Origin: Chloroflexota bacterium
GTDB lineage: Bacteria; Chloroflexota; Anaerolineae; Aggregatilineales; Phototrophicaceae
Direction of reading: 5' to 3'
Assembly: GCA_028873975.1 (NCBI GenBank)
Contig: JAPPMO010000064.1
Coordinates: forward strand, 1-32,222
DNA length: 32,222 nt
Below, one piece after another: positions 1 to 6,984 of the stretch (position 1 is the first letter of the stretch; each line of letters begins with the position of its first letter). The notes beneath the pieces are model-generated. The model did not search any database. It had not been told where the DNA came from and saw only the letters and a list, made by a program, of their open reading frames with translations. The position numbers were made by a program, and so were the translations under genes.

Positions 1-42
1 TAAGTGCAAGTAAGTCATGCAAATTTTGCAAAAGCAACGATC

Positions 43-140
43 TGTAGGGGCGACAGGCGGGCAGTGTCTACGCGCCCTACCATGTCGCCCGAAACCACAA
101 GTCGCGGCGGCAACGGGCGACCAGATTGGTCGCCCCTACA
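43..140. repeat. Short inverted-repeat element (TGTAGGGGCGAC ends)
   Basis: The element is bounded by perfect 12-bp inverted ends, TGTAGGGGCGAC at 43-54 and its complement at 129-140. Inside the right half lies a second hairpin with 9-bp arms (GGGCGACCA at 115-123 and its complement at 127-135). It encodes nothing convincing. Similar GGGGCGACC/GGTCGCCCC palindromes are, from general knowledge, dispersed in many environmental genomes, so this looks like a small non-autonomous or REP-like repeat. No direct target duplication is evident. Confidence 0.6.
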
Positions 141-177
141 AGGCTCGCTTTCGTTGCATTACTTTATTGGTTTTACT

Positions 178-250
178 TCTGTGTTCTCTGTAGTTAATAT
201 TCAGTTTAGATTCCCACCATTTCAGCCGCTATCATTTTGATGCGATTGCC
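178..250. repeat. Partial copy (right half) of the CAC-arm inverted-repeat family
   Basis: TTCTGTGTTCTCTGTAGTTAA at 178-197 is the complement of a TTAACTACAGAGAACACAGA-type arm. It is followed at 235-250 by TTTTGATGCGATTGCC. The same order, inner arm and then TTTGATGCGATTGCC, forms the right end of the complete element at 16804-17056. No matching left half is visible here, so I call it a decayed or one-sided copy. The rest of 1-271 shows no gene. Confidence 0.45.
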
Positions 251-271
251 TTGGTAGCCAATGCAGGATAA

Positions 272-300
272 GTGACATTCTACAGCTTTCCTGCTATACT
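272..300 (+). promoter_or_regulatory. Sigma70-type promoter for the riboflavin transport operon
   Basis: A -35 hexamer GTGACA (272-277, 5/6 to consensus) is separated by 17 bp from a -10 hexamer TATACT (295-300, 5/6). The start of transcription would fall near 307, just ahead of the FMN aptamer that begins at 321. Spacing and position both fit a promoter that transcribes the riboswitch leader. Confidence 0.65.
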
Positions 301-320
301 CGTCGCAAAACGAATCTAAA

Positions 321-479
321 CCAACCTTCGGGGCAGGGTGGAATTCCCTACCGGCGGTGATGCGCGAATGAGCGCGCCCAGCCCGCGACCCTGTTGGCCG
401 CGCGGTGGCGTTGTCAAACAGGTGGATTCCGGTGAGAAGCCGGAGCCGACGGTGACAGTCCGGATGGGAGAAGGTTTGG
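321..479 (+). promoter_or_regulatory. FMN riboswitch (RFN element)
   Basis: All hallmark RFN segments are present in order: GGGTGGAATTCCCTACCGGC near 336-355, GGTGAT, AGCCCGCGA, a variable arm closed by CCTGTT/AACAGG, then GTGGATTCCGGTGAGAAGCC, and the GACAGTCCGGATGGGAGAAG closing segment. The basal stem pairs CCAACCTTC (321-329) with GAAGGTTTGG (470-479). The aptamer senses FMN. No U-tract terminator follows it. A G+C hairpin at 528-544 and a small hairpin at 588-604 that places the GAGG Shine-Dalgarno of the first gene in its loop suggest control of translation initiation, but that part is inference. Confidence 0.96.
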
Positions 480-605
480 CAAGTTCATCGTGTGTTGCGG
501 CGTTTCCTTCGTTATGATTTCGCCGAACGCGCGGGTTGCGCGCGCCATACAGGTCGTGTTTCCTGTCGCCTTGCTTCGAGTTGGTCGCTTCGGTTGAGGC
601 GAAGA

Positions 606-1427
606 ATGGCTACGCTAGGCGAAAAGATTGATCCCAAATCCGGTTCCCGGTCAGGTCGGGCGTTTCTACTAAAACTGCGCCGATTGGCTCCGCTTCTGTC
701 TCTTGTCGCTTTGCTGCTGCTGTGGCAATTGATAACATCTGCCGAGATATACCCCGCGTTTATCGTTCCGCCACCCGCCGCGGTTGGCCGGGCTCTTATC
801 GAGGCGCTGCAAAGCGGATTGCTCCTCAAACACCTCGCCGTAACCCTGGAAGAGATGTTTTTGGGCTTGATTCTGGGTCTTGGCATCGGATTGTCAATCG
901 GCTACGCCATCGCCAAGGCGCCAATCTTGGAATACACGCTTTCGCCTGTTATTGTCGCCTTTCAATCGACGCCGATTGTGGCTTACGCGCCGCTGCTCGT
1001 GATCTGGTTTGGCAGCGGACCGACGAGCAAGATCGTTACGACAGCGGTGATCGTTTTTTTCCCGTCGCTGGTCAACATAATTGTCGCGGTCCGCGCCGTC
1101 TCCCCTAATCTTCGAGATTTAATGAGGTCGCTAAACGCGACGCCCTGGCAAACCTTCCGGCAATTGGAATTGCCTTCCGCATTGCCGGTTGTTTTAGCGG
1201 GCCTCAAAACCAGCGCGACCTTGGCGGTGATAGGCGCGGTTGTGGGTGAATTCGTGACTCAGGGCAGCGGTCTGGGCTACCTTGTGACTTCTGCCCGTAA
1301 TCAATACGACACGCCGCTTGTCATCGTGACTGTTCTGACGATGACGGCGATCGCTTTGAGTTTGTACAGTTTTGTGGTCCTGCTGGAATGGCGCTGGCTG
1401 GCTTGGCGGCGTCGCTCCAAAGGTTGA
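606..1427 (+). CDS. ribX: ABC transporter permease, RibX-like (riboflavin/precursor uptake)
   Basis: This 273-residue integral membrane protein belongs to the BPD_transp_1 family of the SsuC/TauC/ThiX type. It has about six membrane spans and an EAA-like loop (LNATPWQTFRQLELPSALP) in the last third that contacts the ATPase. The frame is open from GTG 492, but I start at ATG 606 because GAGG at 596-599 gives a good Shine-Dalgarno and the upstream 38 residues are Arg-rich and unlike family N-termini. It is the first gene behind an FMN riboswitch and is followed by the binding protein and ATPase, which matches the RibXY arrangement described in Chloroflexus relatives. Riboflavin specificity is inferred from the riboswitch. 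A thiamine-precursor (ThiXYZ) role is the main alternative. Confidence 0.85.
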   Translation: MATLGEKIDPKSGSRSGRAFLLKLRRLAPLLSLVALLLLWQLITSAEIYPAFIVPPPAAVGRALIEALQSGLLLKHLAVTLEEMFLGLILGLGIGLSIGYAIAKAPILEYTLSPVIVAFQSTPIVAYAPLLVIWFGSGPTSKIVTTAVIVFFPSLVNIIVAVRAVSPNLRDLMRSLNATPWQTFRQLELPSALPVVLAGLKTSATLAVIGAVVGEFVTQGSGLGYLVTSARNQYDTPLVIVTVLTMTAIALSLYSFVVLLEWRWLAWRRRSKG

Positions 1428-1458
1428 ATTGTCCGATATAAGGAGTAACACAAATATC

Positions 1459-2592
1459 ATGCGCAAGATCTTGGGAAGGGCGCTAATCAGTTGCTTTATC
1501 ATCCTGTCTTCGCTTGGCGCGCAAGCGGATTTGCTTCATGAACGCATCTTGTTGACCTTTATTCCCAACATTCAATTCGCCCCATTTTATGTCGGCATCG
1601 CGGACGGCCATTTTGCCCGCCAGGGCTTTGAAGTGACGCTGGAGCACCTGCAAGAACCGGATGTTTTGGACTTGGTCGCCGCTGGTCAGGCTGATTTCGG
1701 CATTGTAAGCGGCGAGCAGGTGATTCTGGCCCGCGCTAAGAGCCGCGATGTGGTCTATGTTTATGAGTGGTTCCAGGAATACCCGGTAGGCATTGTCATG
1801 GTCAGCGACGATGGCGGGGCGGACCTGGAAAACTTGACCGACATGACCGTCGGCATTCCCGGCCGCTTCGGCGCCAGCTATAGCGGACTGACCACCTTGC
1901 TGCAAAACGCCGGTTTAAGCGAAGATGAAATCGAATTGAAGGAAATCGGCTTTAACGCGCCCGATGTCTTTTGCCTTGGCGCTGTAGACGCGGCGGTTGT
2001 TTATGTCAACAACGAACCCCTGCAAATTCGCGAGCGACTTGCCGCCGGCGATTGCGGCGATGTAAGGGGAATCGCGGTAGTATCGGTCGCTTCTCGCGTA
2101 GATCTGGTGTCAAATGGGCTTATTGTCGGCGCAGATCTTGCCGGGCGGGATCCGGACAAGGTTCAAGGCATAGCAAGTGGCTTTGACAGCGCCCTGAAAG
2201 CGACCATCCGCAATCCGGCCAACGCTTACCTGGCTAGCCTAAACTTCGTCGAGACATTGCCGGGCGAGCCGGAATTTCTCATGCTGTTGCGGGAGTTGGC
2301 GGCGGAGCAAGCGGCTTTTCTCGCAACCGACCCAAGTCGGGAACAGATCGCCGAAAGTCGTTCAGATATGGTTGAATTGCTGGTGGAATCCCTGGGATCG
2401 GACGATTTGACACAGTTTGAAGTGCTGCTTCGGACGATTGAACTTTGGGATGCCGATACTCTGGGGCATAGCGATTTGTCTTCCTGGGAAGCCATGAGCG
2501 ATACGCTGCGCTTGATGGGCTTGTTGAGCGACGCCCCGCCGGACCTAAGCGCCTCATTTTCCAATCAGTTTGTCACCGGTATCCGCGAGTGA
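1459..2592 (+). CDS. ribY: NMT1/THI5-like substrate-binding protein, RibY-like
   Basis: This 377-residue exported protein begins with a signal peptide: basic MRK, a hydrophobic stretch, and likely cleavage after the Ala-Gln-Ala near residue 22. The mature protein opens with the FIPNIQFAPFYVGIADGHF segment typical of NMT1/THI5-like binding proteins that recognise thiamine-pyrimidine, riboflavin or sulfonates. The frame is open from 1372, overlapping the permease, but AAGGAG at 1440-1445 and the signal peptide favour ATG 1459, although the spacing of 13 nt is long. It lies 31 nt after the permease and overlaps the ATPase gene by 4 nt, so the three genes form one operon. With the upstream FMN riboswitch, it probably captures riboflavin or a flavin analogue in the envelope. 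Confidence 0.85.
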   Translation: MRKILGRALISCFIILSSLGAQADLLHERILLTFIPNIQFAPFYVGIADGHFARQGFEVTLEHLQEPDVLDLVAAGQADFGIVSGEQVILARAKSRDVVYVYEWFQEYPVGIVMVSDDGGADLENLTDMTVGIPGRFGASYSGLTTLLQNAGLSEDEIELKEIGFNAPDVFCLGAVDAAVVYVNNEPLQIRERLAAGDCGDVRGIAVVSVASRVDLVSNGLIVGADLAGRDPDKVQGIASGFDSALKATIRNPANAYLASLNFVETLPGEPEFLMLLRELAAEQAAFLATDPSREQIAESRSDMVELLVESLGSDDLTQFEVLLRTIELWDADTLGHSDLSSWEAMSDTLRLMGLLSDAPPDLSASFSNQFVTGIRE

Positions 2593-3350
2593 AGCTGAGC
2601 CTGCGCGAGCTCGTCGTTGATTTTAAGACGCCGGACGAGGGCCGCCTGCCCGCATTGGGACCGATTTCGCTGGAGGTTTCGCCGGGCGAATTCCTGTGCA
2701 TCGTCGGCCCCAGCGGCTGTGGCAAAAGCACCTTGATCCGTACCCTGGCCGGGCTGCAACCCGCGACGTCGGGAAGCGTCGCCGGCGATGACTTGCCCAT
2801 TACGGGTCCCCTCTCCGCGCTCGCCATCATGTTTCAAGACGCCAATCTAATGCCCTGGCGCACCGTGCTCGACAATATTGGACTGCCGCTGGAGTTGGCG
2901 GGGGTCGACAAAGCGCGGCGGCACAAGGCGGTTTATGAATTGCTGCCGCAGTTGCAGCTGCAAGATTTCGCGCTGTCCTACCCGGCCGAGTTGTCGGGAG
3001 GCATGGCGCAGCGGGTTGCGCTGGGGAGAGTGATCGTGCAGCGGCCCAGGGCATTGCTTCTGGATGAGCCATTCGGCGCGCTGGACGCCATGACCAGAGA
3101 AAAGATCAGCTTGGAACTGCTGGATCTGTGGCGCAAGCACAGACAGACGGTTGTCATGGTCACGCATGATATCAATGAAGCAGTGCTTATGGCGGATCGA
3201 GTCGTCGTGATGTCGAGACGTCCCGGAAAACTGGTTGCTGATATAGCCATTGGTCTGGAGCGCCCGCGCGCGATAAACATGATTTACCGCGAGACCTTCT
3301 TGCGCTTGGCGCGGGAAACGAGAGCCGCCATTGATCGTCCTGACAGTTGA
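2589..3350 (+). CDS. ABC transporter ATP-binding protein of the riboflavin importer
   Basis: This 253-residue cytoplasmic ATPase has every canonical motif: Walker A GPSGCGKS at 40-47, Q-loop Gln83, signature LSGGM at 135-139, Walker B LLLDE ending at Glu160, and the switch His193. It resembles the SsuB/TauB/ThiZ group that partners with NMT1-type binding proteins. The GTG start at 2589 overlaps the stop of the binding-protein gene (GTGA), a signature of translational coupling. It supplies the energy for the ribXY importer, so this transporter has a dedicated ATPase, unlike the other two importers in the window. The 252 bp after it (3351-3602) contain no convincing gene and no clear terminator. 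Confidence 0.9.
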   Translation: MKLSLRELVVDFKTPDEGRLPALGPISLEVSPGEFLCIVGPSGCGKSTLIRTLAGLQPATSGSVAGDDLPITGPLSALAIMFQDANLMPWRTVLDNIGLPLELAGVDKARRHKAVYELLPQLQLQDFALSYPAELSGGMAQRVALGRVIVQRPRALLLDEPFGALDAMTREKISLELLDLWRKHRQTVVMVTHDINEAVLMADRVVVMSRRPGKLVADIAIGLERPRAINMIYRETFLRLARETRAAIDRPDS

Positions 3351-3602
3351 AGCGCTTTAACTCGGAGCAATCGCGTCATAGTTTTCTTTACCGCCGAGGA
3401 ACGGTCAGTGTCGAAGGGCTGTGTCCACGCCTTGCGCGCCCCGTCAGGTCCCCCCTCCCCTCGAAAACCAGTTTCGCCAAGCGCGCGACGCCTCAGCCGC
3501 CCTGGCCGTGGTCACTGACTTCCCGGGCTGAAAATACATCTATCCTGAGCGAGCCAGCTATAGTACTGTTCTCGCGATTCTCTTAGTGTCAAGGACAAGT
3601 CC

Positions 3603-4853
3603 ATGGCCTTTCACGTCAATTTCATACGTGAACTATTCCCTTCGTTGCGAGCCTCTGCGCCGGGCGCGCCCCAGCCGATATTCTTGGATAATCCCGCCGG
3701 AACACAGGCGCCTCAAACTGTGATTGACGCGGTTTCCGCATATTATCGCAGCATGAACGCCAATTCGGGCGGCTTCTTCCGTACCAGCCGCCAAAACGAT
3801 GAGATGGCGGACCAGACACGTCAGAAAATGGCCGATTTCCTCAACGCGGCCAGCGCTTCCGAAATCGTGATCGGTCCTAACATGACCACCTTGAACTTTG
3901 CATTGAGCCGCGCCATTGCGGCTACGCTAAAAGCCGGCGACGAAATCGTCTTGACGCGCATGGATCACGATGCAAACGTCTCGCCATGGACTTCAATCGC
4001 GCAAGAGCGCGGGGCTTGCATCAGGTGGGTTGACCTGAATACAGCTGATTGCACATTGGATATGGATTCCCTTGAAGAAGCGTTGAGCGAAAAAACCAGG
4101 ATTGTGGCGACGGTTCACGCCTCCAACGCGGTTGGCACGATCAATCCGGTGCGACAGATCGCGGCGATGGCGCATGCTGTGGACGCCTGGCATATCGTCG
4201 ATGCTGTTCAAAGCGCGCCGCACCTGCCGATTGACGTCCAGGACATTGGCTGCGACTTCCTTCTTTGCTCCGCATACAAGTTCTATGGTCCTCACCTTGG
4301 CCTCATGTGGGGGCGGGAAGATCTGCTGAACGAGCTGCCGGTTTACAAAGTGCGTCCGGCGAAAGATCTAGCGCCCTACCGCTGGGAGCCCGGCACGCCC
4401 TGTTTTGAAACCTGGAACGGTCTGCTGGCCTGCCTGCAACATTGGGAGATGATAGGTGAACGCTTCGGCGCTGCGGATCTGCCAGGCTATAGCGGCGGAC
4501 GGCTCAAAATGAAGCAAGGAATAATGGCTGTGCGGGAATACGAGCGCGGCTTGGTCGCCGCGCTGATTGAAGGTCTGTCGGCGATTGCGGGCCTGCGCAT
4601 TGCTGGCATTACCGATGCCTCGCGTTTCGGCTGGCGCGTGCCGACGGTCGCGTTCGAACTGGATAGCAAATCGCCAGATGAAATCGCCGCTTGCCTGGCG
4701 GAGCATGAAGTCTATGTTTGGAGCGGAGACTATTACGCCTTGGAGATCATGCAGCGACTGAATCGACCCGGGGGCATGGTCCGCGTCGGCATCGCTCAAT
4801 ACAATACCATCGAGGAGATCAATCGGCTGCTGGAACTGGTGGACCAAATGTGA
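3603..4853 (+). CDS. Class-V PLP-dependent aminotransferase, cysteine-desulfurase-like
   Basis: This 416-residue fold-type I PLP enzyme carries FLDNPAGTQ near residue 28, ring-stacking His122, the cofactor Asp200/Gln203 in HIVDAVQSAPH, and Schiff-base Lys226 in CSAYKFYGPHLG. It matches the cysteine-desulfurase-like subgroup (VC1184 type). The C-terminal loop where SufS/CsdA have an R-x-G-x-H-C motif reads VWSGDYYALEIM here, so the persulfide-forming Cys is absent. A true desulfurase role is therefore doubtful, and the substrate is unknown. ATG 3603 is preceded by AAGGAC, a usable Shine-Dalgarno. The gene is alone on its strand and converges with the M20 peptidase across a 70-bp gap without a recognisable terminator. 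Confidence 0.85.
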   Translation: MAFHVNFIRELFPSLRASAPGAPQPIFLDNPAGTQAPQTVIDAVSAYYRSMNANSGGFFRTSRQNDEMADQTRQKMADFLNAASASEIVIGPNMTTLNFALSRAIAATLKAGDEIVLTRMDHDANVSPWTSIAQERGACIRWVDLNTADCTLDMDSLEEALSEKTRIVATVHASNAVGTINPVRQIAAMAHAVDAWHIVDAVQSAPHLPIDVQDIGCDFLLCSAYKFYGPHLGLMWGREDLLNELPVYKVRPAKDLAPYRWEPGTPCFETWNGLLACLQHWEMIGERFGAADLPGYSGGRLKMKQGIMAVREYERGLVAALIEGLSAIAGLRIAGITDASRFGWRVPTVAFELDSKSPDEIAACLAEHEVYVWSGDYYALEIMQRLNRPGGMVRVGIAQYNTIEEINRLLELVDQM

Positions 4854-4923
4854 ATACCTGTTGCCATTGCCGAATGGACATGCCAACTCCTGGAAATGCC
4901 GCGAAAGAACATCAGCCGCCCCG

Positions 4924-6093
4924 CTAACGCGCGATAGAGGCTCTCGCGTAATGTCCTGTGGAGGCCAGGACAAGCGTGATCAACTGCTTGAGGCCGAAGC
5001 GAATCGGCGCAACCTCGATATACTCGTCAAGGCGGTGCGCGTTTCCGCCCCGCGTGATGCCGATCGTGACGGCCGGACAGCCTTGCGAAAGTGGAACGTT
5101 GCCATCGGTGCTGCCCGTCTCCAGGGTCCCCATGATGCCAATCTCTGCCAGCGAGGACAGCGCGCCCCGCACCAGCACATGATCATCGGCGATGGAACCG
5201 GCCGGACGTTCGCCTACTGTCTCAATCTCGAATTGCAAGCCATCGCGACGGCTTTGCTTAACCAGTTGATCTACGCGTTGGCGAAGCTCCGCCAGCGCCC
5301 CCGCGCAGACCGACCGCATGTCCAGCCAGAGGCTCGCTTCAGTAGCTATGGCGTTGATTGCATGTCCACCGTCGATCATACCGATATTGCATGTTGTGCG
5401 TGGCGAGGCCGGCACTTCCAAACTGGCGATTTGATAGCCCAGTTTCATGATGGCGTGCGTCGCGCTGGGACGGCCGTGATGGAGCCAGCTGTGGCCGCCT
5501 TCCGCCTTGGCGCTTATTCGTAAACGATGCACTGCGATGCCCGCATTGTAGACATGACCAAGGGCTAGCCCTTCCAGGTTGATCACAGCGCAAACCTTTT
5601 GTCGCAAACAGGCATAAGCCGCTTTGGCGCCGCGCAAATCTCCCAGACCTTCTTCACAGCTATCGGCGACGAACCAAATGTCACAATCCGGAGCGCGGCC
5701 GGATTCTTGAATCGACTTGATCGCGCCCAGCATGGCGGCCACTCCAACGCTATTGTCACCGATTCCGGGTCCGTAAATCTGGTTTCGGCATCGCTGAATG
5801 CTCAAGTCTGTATCAGCGGAAAACACGGTATCCGTATGCGCCAATACCAGAACAGCCGCATCGGATTGCTTGCCCGGTATCCGCCCATAGACGTTGTTCA
5901 AGTCGTCAATTGTGATGTCATCCAGGCGGAAGGCGCGAAACCGTTCTACGACATGAAGCGCCCGCGCTCTTTCATGAAAAGTGGGCGCCGCGATCTGTTG
6001 GATTTGCATGGCTTCGTCCACAACCCACTGGGCGAGACCCGCCAGGTTCTGCCAATTCCAGTTGGCGACGACTGCTTTGATATCCATACTCAT
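4924..6093 (-). CDS. M20-family zinc metallopeptidase
   Basis: This 389-residue soluble hydrolase is of the M20 (PepT/carboxypeptidase/deacylase) superfamily. Metal-site residues are visible: His86 and Asp88 in LAHTDTV, Asp113 in GPGIGDNSVG, the Glu147-Glu148 pair in the EEGLGD motif (general base and ligand), Glu174 in NLEGL, and the late His in GNAHRLDEYIEV. A dimerisation (lid) domain follows the central EGGHSWLHHG segment. No signal peptide is seen, so it acts in the cytoplasm on small peptides or acylated amino acids. ATG 6093 has another in-frame ATG two codons later, and neither has a strong Shine-Dalgarno. The peptide importer encoded further downstream on this strand could feed it substrates, but it is a separate transcription unit. 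Confidence 0.88.
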   Translation of the reverse strand: MSMDIKAVVANWNWQNLAGLAQWVVDEAMQIQQIAAPTFHERARALHVVERFRAFRLDDITIDDLNNVYGRIPGKQSDAAVLVLAHTDTVFSADTDLSIQRCRNQIYGPGIGDNSVGVAAMLGAIKSIQESGRAPDCDIWFVADSCEEGLGDLRGAKAAYACLRQKVCAVINLEGLALGHVYNAGIAVHRLRISAKAEGGHSWLHHGRPSATHAIMKLGYQIASLEVPASPRTTCNIGMIDGGHAINAIATEASLWLDMRSVCAGALAELRQRVDQLVKQSRRDGLQFEIETVGERPAGSIADDHVLVRGALSSLAEIGIMGTLETGSTDGNVPLSQGCPAVTIGITRGGNAHRLDEYIEVAPIRFGLKQLITLVLASTGHYARASIAR

Positions 6094-6245
6094 AAAGTCA
6101 AGACAACTACTTTCACGCGTTGCAGGCGCGGCCGCGCGCTTCCGTGAACAGATACCGTTTACAAGACCGTGGACGATCTATCTCGGCAACCATGCTTGTG
6201 GCCAGAGCGGTTTTGATCGATACCGGGCTAATTCAGACTGACTGA

Positions 6246-6267
6246 AATATCCCGTGACAGGGATATT
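6246..6267. repeat. Perfect 8-bp stem-loop in the M20-rpsT spacer
   Basis: AATATCCC (6246-6253) and GGGATATT (6260-6267) form a perfect stem with a 6-nt loop. It is not followed by a T-tract on either strand, so it is not an obvious terminator. It lies about 150 bp upstream of the M20 gene start. An operator or repeat remnant is possible. Confidence 0.35.
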
Positions 6268-6310
6268 ATGTCCGATAGCGCTCGGTTTTGCATTATGTCT
6301 GCCCAAGGTG

Positions 6311-6427
6311 GGGTGTATTTCAGTATTGGCAATTAACCACCGAGGACACCTACGCGACCCGCTGAAACGCCCGCAAACAGAAATGATCTTTTGTATTTCT
6401 CTGTACGCTCTGTGGCTCTGAGGTGAA
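6311..6427. repeat. CAC-arm inverted-repeat element, copy 2
   Basis: GGGTGTATTTCAG (6311-6323) leads into the left arm TTAACCACCGAGGACACC (6332-6349). The right side, 6399-6427, contains CTCTGTGGCTCTGAGGTGAA, whose complement TTCACCTCAGAGCCACAGAG resembles the left arm. The arms have a CAC-plus-six-base rhythm. The same lead motif and arm type recur at 32023-32130, and the arms recur at 16858-17032. It occupies most of the 466-bp spacer 6094-6559, which holds no gene. Confidence 0.55.
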
Positions 6428-6429
6428 TC

Positions 6430-6467
6430 AAAAAAACGCCGGCTCCACAATGGGCGGAACGCGGCGT
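6430..6467 (-). terminator. Factor-independent terminator of rpsT
   Basis: Read on the minus strand, ACGCCG (6467-6462) and CGGCGT (6441-6436) form the base of a stem that includes a weaker inner TCC/GGA pairing, and it is followed directly by seven T residues (6436-6430). It lies about 90 bp after the rpsT stop codon. The large loop makes it a moderate-strength candidate. Confidence 0.6.
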
Positions 6468-6559
6468 CGGACAATTACTATAAACGACAGCAGCCCTGCT
6501 TGCATATGTCGCGGGGCGATTCAGTAGACGCTGGGCGAGGCGGACGCGGGCTGTCCACC

Positions 6560-6826
6560 CTAGGATTCGAGTTTCGCCAGCTGTTTCATCAAACGGCTCT
6601 TGCGGCGCGCGGCGTTGCGTTTGTGGACTACGCCGCGGCTCGCCAATTTATCCAGATCGCGGACGGCCACTCTGGTTGCTTTACGCGCTTCTTCCAGGTC
6701 GCCGCTTTCAATGGCTGCGCGCGCCTGCTTGACCAGTGTACGAGCTCGATTGCGGTAGGTACGATTGTGCAAGCGGCGTTTTTCGTTTTGTCTGATACGC
6801 TTCAATGCGGATTTATGAGTTGCCAT
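6560..6826 (-). CDS. rpsT: 30S ribosomal protein S20
   Basis: This 88-residue, strongly basic protein has the S20 signature opening ATHKSALKRIRQNEKRRLHN and a helical, Lys/Arg-rich body ending in KRNAARRKSRLMKQLAKL. S20 binds 16S rRNA early in small-subunit assembly. The length is typical. ATG 6826 is preceded by GAAGAG at a suitable distance. The gene has its own promoter (6887-6915) and terminator (6430-6467), so it is monocistronic even though the upstream permease genes run on the same strand. In other bacteria S20 represses its own translation, but no such element can be recognised in the roughly 50-nt leader here. Confidence 0.97.
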   Translation of the reverse strand: MATHKSALKRIRQNEKRRLHNRTYRNRARTLVKQARAAIESGDLEEARKATRVAVRDLDKLASRGVVHKRNAARRKSRLMKQLAKLES

Positions 6827-6886
6827 AAGTCTCTTCGCGGAACCTCAGTTCCTGATGCTCCTTCCAAAGCGGCATGTCGAGCCAGC

Positions 6887-6915
6887 ATCTTATCATGGCG
6901 TGGCGCGCTTGTCTA
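6887..6915 (-). promoter_or_regulatory. Candidate sigma70 promoter for rpsT
   Basis: On the minus strand, TAGACA (6915-6910, 5/6 to -35 consensus) is followed after 17 bp by TAAGAT (6892-6887, 4/6 to -10). Transcription would begin near 6880, giving a leader of about 53 nt before the rpsT ATG. It sits in the 158-bp gap behind the DppC-like permease gene. Confidence 0.5.
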
Positions 6916-6984
6916 TAGCGCAATCAAATGCGCTTCGCAACTACCCCTGCGCGGCTGGCTTGCGGCAGCGCTGTCGTCGAAATC

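Noticed and set aside
4..240. 78-codon plus-strand reading frame
   Set aside because: It runs through the palindromic repeat and the remnant arm, has no Shine-Dalgarno, and its product has no coherent composition.
3347..3586. 79-codon plus-strand frame between the ATPase and the PLP enzyme
   Set aside because: It has no Shine-Dalgarno and low-complexity Arg/Pro/Ser content, so it looks like spacer in an open frame.
4861..5523. 220-codon plus-strand frame
   Set aside because: It is the antisense of the M20 peptidase, whose conserved metal motifs prove the minus strand is coding.
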